Origin: Actinomycetes bacterium
GTDB lineage: Bacteria > Actinomycetota > Actinomycetes > Actinomycetales > Cellulomonadaceae
Length of the DNA: 10,121 nt
Assembly: GCA_023461115.1 (NCBI GenBank)
Contig: JAEWOA010000129.1
Span: 1-10,121 of the forward strand
Direction: 5' to 3'
A program made the translations under genes and the position numbers. The notes beneath the pieces are model-generated. The model was given only the letters and a program-made list of their open reading frames with translations, searched no databases and was not told the origin of the DNA. Shown piece by piece: positions 5,598-10,121 of this stretch; the stretch's first letter is position 1; each line of letters opens with the position of its first letter.

Positions 5598-6332
5598 ATG
5601 AGGCCGTTCGTGCTTCTGGGATCCCGCGCCGAGGACGACGCCGCCCAGGGCGAGTACGAGGCGATGCTCAAGTTCGGCGGCCTGGCTCCGCGCGAGCTCA
5701 TCCACGTGCGCGCCGAGTCCGGCTCGATCCCGCCCCTCGACCTGGACGACCTCTCGGGCGTGCTGGTCGGCGGCTCGCCGTTCGACGCGAGCACGCCACA
5801 GGCCGACAAGTCCGCGGCCCAGGTGCGGGTCGAGCGTGAGATGTCGGCGCTGCTCGACGAGCTCGTCGCGCGCGACTTCCCGTTCCTGGGCGCGTGCTAC
5901 GGCGTCGGGACGCTCGGTGTGCACCAGGGCGCCGTGATCGATCGCACCTACGCCGAGCCGATCGGCGCCGTGCAGGTGACGCTCACCGCCGACGGGCGCG
6001 AGGATCCGCTGTTGGCAGGGCTGCCCGACGAGTTCGAGGCCTTCGTCGGGCACAAGGAGGCGTGCCGGGTGCTGCCGGCGTCCGCGGTGCTGCTCGCGTC
6101 GTCGGCCACGTGCCCGGTCCAGATGTTCCGCGTGCGCTCCCACCTGTACGCCACGCAGTTCCACCCCGAGCTCGACGCGCCGGGGATCGGCGCGCGCATC
6201 CGCGTCTACGGCGGCTACGGCTACTACGAGGAGCACGAGCGCGACGAGATCCTCGCGCGCGTCTCGGCTGCGGACGTGTGGGCGCCCCAGCGCATCCTCG
6301 AGGCGTTCGTCACCCGGTACGCCCGCCACTGA
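5598..6332 (+). CDS. stand-alone class I glutamine amidotransferase
   Basis: A 244-residue protein made of one class I (triad) glutamine amidotransferase domain, the type that releases ammonia from glutamine for a partner synthetase. The nucleophile is C100 in FLGACYGVGTLG and the catalytic His and Glu are H189 and E191 in ATQFHPELD. The oxyanion region VLVGGSPFD (55-63) and the VGHKEACRVLP stretch (150-160) fit GuaA-like homologues. The C-terminal tail (about 200-244) is charged and helical. No synthetase domain is attached or adjacent, so the acceptor is unknown; such free-standing members are commonly annotated only as glutamine amidotransferase, and some relatives hydrolyse gamma-glutamyl compounds instead. 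The frame is open upstream to 5445, but the ATG at 5598 matches the family start and has a -10 box at leaderless distance. Confidence 0.9.
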   Translation: MRPFVLLGSRAEDDAAQGEYEAMLKFGGLAPRELIHVRAESGSIPPLDLDDLSGVLVGGSPFDASTPQADKSAAQVRVEREMSALLDELVARDFPFLGACYGVGTLGVHQGAVIDRTYAEPIGAVQVTLTADGREDPLLAGLPDEFEAFVGHKEACRVLPASAVLLASSATCPVQMFRVRSHLYATQFHPELDAPGIGARIRVYGGYGYYEEHERDEILARVSAADVWAPQRILEAFVTRYARH

Positions 6333-6367
6333 GACCCACGGGTTCGGGTGCGGCCGATCGCGCGCCT

Positions 6368-6373
6368 TAGGGT
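6368..6373 (+). promoter_or_regulatory. -10 box, probably leaderless rnhA promoter
   Basis: TAGGGT, preceded by T, with six bases between it and the GTG start at 6380. There is no ribosome binding site in between, so a leaderless message is likely. The gene therefore need not depend on read-through from the amidotransferase gene 47 bp upstream. Confidence 0.55.
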
Positions 6374-6379
6374 GGGCGC

Positions 6380-6844
6380 GTGACGGATGGCGCGGTGGTG
6401 GAGATGTGGACCGATGGCGCCTGCAAGGGGAACCCCGGGGTCGGCGGCTGGGGCGCGTGGATGCGCTCGGGCGGGCACGAACGCGAGCTGTTCGACGGTG
6501 AACCGCTCACGACCAACAACCGCATGGAGCTCACCGCGGTGATCGAGGGGCTGCGCGCGCTCACGCGGCCCTGCGCCGTGACGCTGCACGTCGACTCGTC
6601 GTACGTGATGAACGGGCTCACCAAGTGGCTGCCCGGGTGGAAGCGCAAGGGGTGGAAGACATCCGACGGCAAGCCCGTGAAGAACCAGGACCTCTGGATG
6701 GCGCTCGACGTGGAGACGCAGCGGCACCAGGTCAAGTGGGTGTGGGTCAAGGGCCACGCGGGCGACCCCGGCAACGAGCGCGCCGACGCGCTCGCGAACA
6801 AGGGCGTCGACCTCGTGCGCGCCCGCGCGGTCGCCCAGGCCTGA
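6380..6844 (+). CDS. rnhA: ribonuclease HI (type 1)
   Basis: Cleaves the RNA strand of RNA:DNA hybrids with two metal ions, clearing R-loops and Okazaki primers in the cytoplasm. The 154-residue protein is close to the length of the E. coli enzyme and all key residues are present, each two positions later than in E. coli: D12 in WTDGACKGNPG, E50 in NNRMELTAVI, D72 in HVDSSYV, H126 in VKGHAG and D136 in NERADALA. The basic handle region is present as WLPGWKRKGWKTSDGKPVKN (83-102). The start is GTG 6380, supported by the -10 box six bases ahead and by the position of the first aspartate. The protein ends ten residues after the last helix begins, with no extra hybrid-binding domain. Complete and intact. 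Confidence 0.97.
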   Translation: MTDGAVVEMWTDGACKGNPGVGGWGAWMRSGGHERELFDGEPLTTNNRMELTAVIEGLRALTRPCAVTLHVDSSYVMNGLTKWLPGWKRKGWKTSDGKPVKNQDLWMALDVETQRHQVKWVWVKGHAGDPGNERADALANKGVDLVRARAVAQA

Positions 6845-6849
6845 GTCCT

Positions 6850-6855
6850 TAGGAT
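6850..6855 (+). promoter_or_regulatory. -10 box for the flavoprotein gene
   Basis: TAGGAT, preceded by T, six bases after the rnhA stop codon. Transcription would start near 6862, giving a leader of about 25 bases that contains AGAAGG (6874-6879), a ribosome binding site seven bases from the GTG at 6887. This gene is therefore led, unlike its two plus-strand neighbours upstream. Confidence 0.5.
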
Positions 6856-6886
6856 CGGCGCGACCGCCCCACGAGAAGGCAGCGCC

Positions 6887-8539
6887 GTGATCACCTCCGC
6901 AGAGCTCCGCGCCATCCCGCTGTTCGCCGAGCTGACGCGCGAGCAGCTCGACTTCGTCGCCGCCTCGGTGGAGGACATCGCGCTCCTGGCGGGCGAGTTC
7001 GCGGCGCACGAGGGCGACGAGCGGGCGCTGTTCGTCGTCGTCGAGGGGCTCGTCGAGCTCGTCAAGGAGATCAACGGCGTCGAGCGCGTGATCGGCCCGC
7101 GCGGACCGGGGGAGATCTACGGCGAGGTGCCCGTGCTGCTGAGCACCAACCTGCCGGCCAGTTGCGTCGCGGCCGAGCCGTCGCGCGTGCTGCGGCTGGA
7201 CGTGGAGACGTTCTTCTCGCTCTCGGCGATGGCGCCGCAGGTCGCGACGACGGTCGGGACGCTCGCCAAGGGCCGCATGGAAGGGCTCAAGGAGCTCGCG
7301 GCCGAGACCGCCGAGCCCGAGGTGCGGGTGGTCGGGCGGCTGAGCGACCCGCGCGTGCACGAGGTCAGCACGTTCTTGGGGCGCAACCGGATCACGTACG
7401 AGGTGGTGGACCGCGCGACGGACGCGCTCGTCGACGGACGGGCCGACGGCCTGCCGGATGACGGCTCGGTGGTCGTGCGGCCGCGCGGCGGGGCGCCCCT
7501 GGTCGCGCCGACGCTGCGGGAGGTCGCCGTGGCCTCCGGGCTGCCGGTGGCGCCCGCGCACTCGGACTACGACGTCGTCGTGGTGGGGGGCGGGCCTACG
7601 GGCCTCACGGCCGCGGTCAACGGCGCCGCCGAGGGGCTGCGCACGCTCGTCGTCGAGCGGTTCGCGCCCGGCGGGCAGGCGGGCACGTCGTCGCGCATCG
7701 AGAACTACACGGGCTTCCCGTTCGGCGTCTCGGGCGACGAGCTCGCGAGCAAGGCGCTGCGCCAGGCCAAGCGACTCGGCGCGGAGATCGTCGTGACCCG
7801 CGAGATCGAGGCGATCGACCCGGACGCGCACACCGTCACGCTCGACGGCGCCACCGCGGTCGGCGCGCGTGTCGTGCTGCTGACGTCGGGCGTCGAGTGG
7901 CGACGCCTGCCGATCGAGGGCATCGACCGCTTCGTCGGCAACGGCGTGTACTACGGCGCCGCGCGCAGCGACTCGGGGCTCGCGCACGGCAAGGACGTGT
8001 TCATCGTCGGCGCCGGGAACTCCGCCGGGCAGGCCGCGCTGTTCTTCTCGCGGCACTCGCGCTCGGTGACGCTGCTGGTCCGGGGGCCGTCGCTCGCGGC
8101 CAGCATGTCCCAGTACCTGATCGACCAGTTGGCGGCCAACACGCGCGTCGCGGTCGAGACGCGCTCCGAGGTCGTCGGGCTGCACGGCGACGACGGGCTG
8201 TCCGCGATCGACGTGGCCGACCGCGCAAACGGCACGACGGCGTCGCGGCACGCCGACGTGCTGTTCGTCATGATCGGGGCCGACGCGCAGACCGCGTGGC
8301 TCCCGCCGCAGGTCGCGCGCGACGAGCACGGCTACGTGCTCACCGGGCCAGCGGCGCGGGCGAGTGGCGCGTGGCCGCTTGCGCGTGAGCCGTTCGCGTT
8401 GGAGTCCACCGCGGCGGGGGTGTTCGCGGCGGGAGACGTGCGCTCGGGGTCCGTCAAGCGCGTCGCGGCGGGCGTCGGCGAGGGCGGCATGGCGGTCGCG
8501 TTCGTGCACCAGTACCTGGCGCTCGACTCCTCGCTCTAG
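6887..8539 (+). CDS. cNMP-binding-like domain fused to thioredoxin-reductase-like FAD oxidoreductase
   Basis: A 550-residue three-part flavoprotein. Residues about 1-130 resemble a cyclic-nucleotide-binding domain (FVVVEGLVELVKE, then YGEVPVLLSTNLPASCVA), but the arginine that grips the nucleotide phosphate is absent. Residues about 146-205 (VRVVGRLSDPRVHEVSTFLG) look like a small glutaredoxin/thioredoxin-fold linker domain. From about 226 follows a thioredoxin-reductase-like module: FAD motif GGGPTG (234-239), PGGQAGTSSRIENYTGFP (261-278), NADPH-type motif GAGNSA (375-380) and FAAGDVRSG (513-521). The CxxC that reductases carry before the NADPH motif is replaced by a stretch around VYYGAARSD (354-362), and the only cysteine in the protein is C93. 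It is thus probably an NAD(P)H-dependent FAD oxidoreductase and not a true thioredoxin reductase; the electron acceptor is unknown. I recall similar cysteine-free fusions in other actinobacteria. Start: GTG 6887 with AGAAGG. Confidence 0.9.
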   Translation: MITSAELRAIPLFAELTREQLDFVAASVEDIALLAGEFAAHEGDERALFVVVEGLVELVKEINGVERVIGPRGPGEIYGEVPVLLSTNLPASCVAAEPSRVLRLDVETFFSLSAMAPQVATTVGTLAKGRMEGLKELAAETAEPEVRVVGRLSDPRVHEVSTFLGRNRITYEVVDRATDALVDGRADGLPDDGSVVVRPRGGAPLVAPTLREVAVASGLPVAPAHSDYDVVVVGGGPTGLTAAVNGAAEGLRTLVVERFAPGGQAGTSSRIENYTGFPFGVSGDELASKALRQAKRLGAEIVVTREIEAIDPDAHTVTLDGATAVGARVVLLTSGVEWRRLPIEGIDRFVGNGVYYGAARSDSGLAHGKDVFIVGAGNSAGQAALFFSRHSRSVTLLVRGPSLAASMSQYLIDQLAANTRVAVETRSEVVGLHGDDGLSAIDVADRANGTTASRHADVLFVMIGADAQTAWLPPQVARDEHGYVLTGPAARASGAWPLAREPFALESTAAGVFAAGDVRSGSVKRVAAGVGEGGMAVAFVHQYLALDSSL

Positions 8540-8549
8540 CGTCGCGCTC

Positions 8550-8576
8550 CCCGTCCCGGAGCTCGTGCGGGACGGG
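8550..8576 (+). terminator. hairpin terminator after the flavoprotein gene
   Basis: A perfect 9-bp stem, CCCGTCCCG (8550-8558) with CGGGACGGG (8568-8576), and a 9-base loop, ending in ACTTTCGTCT. It starts ten bases after the stop at 8539. The T-tract is poor, but this is usual for high-GC actinobacterial terminators. It separates the flavoprotein gene from the surface protein gene. Confidence 0.7.
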
Positions 8577-8586
8577 ACTTTCGTCT

Positions 8587-8601
8587 GATCGCGGGGCGAT
8601 C
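8587..8601 (+). promoter_or_regulatory. dyad upstream of the surface protein gene
   Basis: GATCGC (8587-8592), a 3-base centre, then GCGATC (8596-8601): a perfect inverted repeat just after the terminator and 41 bp before the surface protein start. It could be an operator; no regulator gene is in view. Confidence 0.35.
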
Positions 8602-8612
8602 TCGATGAGGCA

Positions 8613-8622
8613 ATGTATACAT
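8613..8622 (+). promoter_or_regulatory. AT-rich palindrome ATGTATACAT, possible -10 or operator
   Basis: A perfect 10-bp palindrome that is conspicuously AT-rich for this genome. It contains TATACA, four of six matches to a TATAAT -10 box, and lies about 20 bp before the start codon. A start near 8628 would give a short leader containing the Shine-Dalgarno sequence. No -35 sequence resembling TTGACA is present at the right distance, so an operator, or a promoter needing an activator, is also possible. Confidence 0.4.
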
Positions 8623-8631
8623 GAATCCACC

Positions 8632-8639
8632 AAGGAGGA
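8632..8639 (+). promoter_or_regulatory. strong Shine-Dalgarno sequence of the surface protein gene
   Basis: AAGGAGGA, a near-perfect anti-16S match, lies three bases before the ATG at 8643 (GGAGG itself is four bases away). It fixes the start and suggests strong translation. Confidence 0.8.
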
Positions 8640-8642
8640 CTC

Positions 8643-9995
8643 ATGGCCATCCGCCCCACGCTCGTCATCGCCGGCGCCACGCTCGCGCTCGCGCTCACGC
8701 TCGGAGCCGTCCCCGCGGCGGTCGCCGCCGACGGCCCCGCCGACGACTGCGGCGTCGTGCGCATCGACAACGGAGGCTTCGAGAACCCCGACGTCGCCAC
8801 CGGGGCCTTCAAGCAGCTCCCGGCGAGCCAGGTGCCCGGCTGGGACACCACGGACGCGCAGGACAGGGTCGAGATCTGGGACCACTACGCGCCCAAGATC
8901 CTCCCGTACGAGGGGGAGCAGTTCGCCGAGCTCAACGCGACCTCGGCCTCGATGCTCTACCAGACCGTGCAGACGCAGCCGGAGACGAGCGTGCGCTGGG
9001 CGCTCGCCCACCGCGGGCGCGCGAGCGCCACCAAGCCCGACACCATGGCGGTGTACGCGGGCCCGGACCGCGAGCACCTCACGCTCCTGGCCACGCTGTC
9101 CGACACCAACGCCGCGTGGGGCTTCCACGAGGGGATGTATGCGGTGCCGGCGGGGCAGGAGGCCACGGTCTTCGGCTTCGAGGCGATCGACACCGCGTCC
9201 ACCAACCGCGACCTGTCCAACGGCAACTTCCTCGACGCGATCAGCTTCGGCGCCGACGCGTGCGTCACCGCCACCAAGTCGGTCGAGGTGCTGGCTTCGG
9301 ACGGCACGCCGCGGGCGGCAGGAGCGGACGCGCAGGTCGGCGACCTGCTGCGCTACACGCTCACCGCGCGCAACGACGGCGGCACCTACGCCCAGGACGC
9401 CGCGCTGACGGACCTCGTCCCCACGGGCACCGAGTACGTGCCGGGCTCGCTCGCGGTGCGTGAGGGCGACGACACGCTCGCGCTCACCGACGCGGCCGAC
9501 GCCGACCAAGGCGAGCACGATCCCGCCGCCGGCATGGTGACGGTCCGCGGCGACGCCGGCACCGACGCCCGCCTGCTGCCGGAGGGCGCCCTCGAGGCCT
9601 CCTTCACCGTGCGCGTCGTGGAGGCAGCCGCCGGCGGCGTCGTCACCAACATCGCGGACGTCCAGTACGAGGCCGGCGACGGGCAGGCGCGGACAGGGCA
9701 GACCAACGCCGTGCGCACGCCCGTCGAGGCACCTGCGCCGGTCGACCCCGTCGACCCTGTCGACCCCGTGGACCCGGTGGACCCGATCGACCCGGTGGAC
9801 CCGGCGGACCCGGTGAACCCTGCCGACCCGGCCGACCCCGCTGACCCCAACTCCCAGGTGCTCGCCGACGACCCGCTCGCCGCCGACGTCCTGGCGGCGA
9901 CCGGCACCGAGCCCGGCGCGCTCGCGCTGTTGGCGGCGGTGCTCGTCGGCCTGGGCGCCGCGACGGCCGTGGCCGTACGGCGTCAGTCCCGCTGA
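8643..9995 (+). CDS. secreted LAxTG-anchored surface protein with DUF11 domain and VDP stalk
   Basis: A 450-residue exported protein, predicted to be fixed to the cell wall. Signal peptide: residues 1-28, hydrophobic core GATLALALTLGAVPA, likely cleavage after AVA. Residues about 36-208 form a beta-rich domain (NGGFENP, VPGWDTT, VEIWDHYAP, EGEQFAELNA, LYQTVQT), resembling jelly-roll carbohydrate-binding-like domains of secreted proteins, and are framed by the only two mature-region cysteines, C36 and C207, which may form a disulfide. Residues about 209-360 match a DUF11/CARDB-like repeat (GDLLRYTLTARNDG, LTDLVPTGTEYVPGSL). Residues 367-402 are twelve Val-Asp-Pro-like triplets that should form a stiff extended stalk. 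The C-terminus has LAATG (417-421), a hydrophobic segment (425-445) and RRQSR: a sorting signal whose LAxTG suits class E sortases. The ligand is unknown and no sortase gene is in the window. Adhesion or polysaccharide binding is only a guess. Confidence 0.9.
   Translation: MAIRPTLVIAGATLALALTLGAVPAAVAADGPADDCGVVRIDNGGFENPDVATGAFKQLPASQVPGWDTTDAQDRVEIWDHYAPKILPYEGEQFAELNATSASMLYQTVQTQPETSVRWALAHRGRASATKPDTMAVYAGPDREHLTLLATLSDTNAAWGFHEGMYAVPAGQEATVFGFEAIDTASTNRDLSNGNFLDAISFGADACVTATKSVEVLASDGTPRAAGADAQVGDLLRYTLTARNDGGTYAQDAALTDLVPTGTEYVPGSLAVREGDDTLALTDAADADQGEHDPAAGMVTVRGDAGTDARLLPEGALEASFTVRVVEAAAGGVVTNIADVQYEAGDGQARTGQTNAVRTPVEAPAPVDPVDPVDPVDPVDPIDPVDPADPVNPADPADPADPNSQVLADDPLAADVLAATGTEPGALALLAAVLVGLGAATAVAVRRQSR
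9741..9848 (+). repeat. tandem 9-bp repeat encoding (V/I/A)(D/N)P x12
   Basis: Twelve 9-bp units code for five VDP, then IDP, VDP, ADP, VNP and three ADP. The codons vary between units (GTC GAC CCC, GTC GAC CCT, GTG GAC CCG, ATC GAC CCG), so the array is selected as protein and is not perfectly homogenised. The regular units near the start could slip during replication and change stalk length between strains. Confidence 0.9.
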
Positions 9996-10014
9996 CGCGG
10001 CGGCCGGCGCCGCG
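9996..10014. terminator. hairpin immediately after the surface protein stop
   Basis: A 7-bp stem, CGCGGCG (9996-10002) with CGCCGCG (10008-10014), and a 5-base loop, starting at the base after the TGA. It lacks a T-tract on the plus strand, so intrinsic termination is plausible but not certain. Confidence 0.45.
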
Positions 10015-10025
10015 ACCGACAACGA

Positions 10026-10040
10026 GACGGGGCGCCCGTC
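10026..10040 (-). terminator. hairpin after the convergent minus-strand gene
   Basis: GACGGG (10026-10031), a 3-base loop, then CCCGTC (10035-10040). Read on the minus strand it begins one base after the stop of the gene at 10042 and is followed by TCGTTGTC, so it may terminate that gene. Confidence 0.5.
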
Positions 10041-10041
10041 C

Positions 10042-10121
10042 TCACAGCGCGGGGACGCAGGCGGCGAGCAGCCGGCCGCGCAGCCCGTTAGACCCCGCAG
10101 CGTAGTAGCGCAGCCCCCCCA
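10042..10121 (-). CDS. C-terminal end of an unidentified gene (partial)
   Basis: The minus-strand frame that ends at the TGA at 10044-10042 gives a 25-residue C-terminus including LRYYAAGSNGLRGRLLAACV. Codon third positions are almost all G or C and a hairpin follows the stop, which supports a real gene end converging on the surface protein gene. I do not recognise the family from this piece. It looks like an amphipathic helix rich in Leu, Arg and Ala, and has one cysteine. Confidence 0.5.
   Translation of the reverse strand, partial: GGLRYYAAGSNGLRGRLLAACVPAL

Noticed and set aside
6224..8851. 875-codon open frame on the minus strand across the amidotransferase end, rnhA and the flavoprotein
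   Set aside because: It runs antisense through three well-identified genes; the product is low-complexity Arg/Asp/Val/His with no domain. It is a shadow caused by high GC content.
9741..9848. CRISPR-like or minisatellite array
   Set aside because: The units are 9 bp without spacers and code for Val-Asp-Pro in the frame of a surface protein; it is a protein repeat.
9386..9907. minus-strand frame giving a GSTGSTG collagen-like stretch
   Set aside because: It is the third-frame reverse reading of the VDP repeat and stops within the surface protein gene; no independent support.
8454..10022. 522-codon minus-strand frame antisense to the surface protein
   Set aside because: The repeat-like VDRVHRV/VGRVHRV product is the reverse reading of the VDP array; there is no ribosome binding site and the plus-strand gene has a signal peptide and sorting signal.

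Overview
The window is typical high-GC actinobacterial chromosome. Codon third positions are almost all G or C, GTG starts are common, several genes have actinobacterial -10 boxes (TAGnnT) directly in front of the start codon, and the last complete gene encodes a surface protein with an LAxTG sorting motif of the kind used by class E sortases. A Cellulomonas-like relative is plausible, but that is inference from style and not from a search. I see no phage, transposon, CRISPR or tRNA signatures. It reads as a housekeeping region with a few points worth a second look.

Layout. 1-416 (minus): end-to-end pair of small membrane genes, a DUF202 protein and the first codons of a translationally coupled downstream partner. 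417-838: gene-free stretch holding a 67-bp near-perfect copy of part of the DUF202 gene and a few short repeats. 839-1030 (plus): a 63-residue unknown protein with a strong ribosome binding site. 1073-1819 (minus): YggS/PLPBP pyridoxal-phosphate homeostasis protein. 1949-2347 (plus): YccF membrane protein, diverging from yggS and converging on 2351-2845 (minus), a YbaK-type Cys-tRNA(Pro) deacylase. 2890-5445 (minus): large Ski2-like DEAD/DEAH helicase with a C-terminal DUF3516-type region.

From 5598 the genes are on the plus strand: a stand-alone class I glutamine amidotransferase (5598-6332), a type 1 ribonuclease HI (6380-6844), a fusion of a cyclic-nucleotide-binding-like domain to a thioredoxin-reductase-like flavoprotein without the redox cysteines (6887-8539), a terminator-like hairpin, then a secreted, sortase-anchored surface protein with a DUF11 domain and a Val-Asp-Pro repeat stalk (8643-9995). 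The end of an unidentified minus-strand gene closes the window (10042-10121).

The genes do not form an obvious single pathway. Most seem to be single transcription units, several with their own -10 element, and three of these look leaderless. The helicase and ribonuclease HI are both nucleic-acid enzymes and YbaK is a translation-fidelity factor, but nothing in the layout ties them together. I found no convincing new multi-gene system. The best leads are the cysteine-poor flavoprotein, the partial DUF202 duplication, the set of leaderless promoters, and the surface protein with its dyad-rich upstream region.
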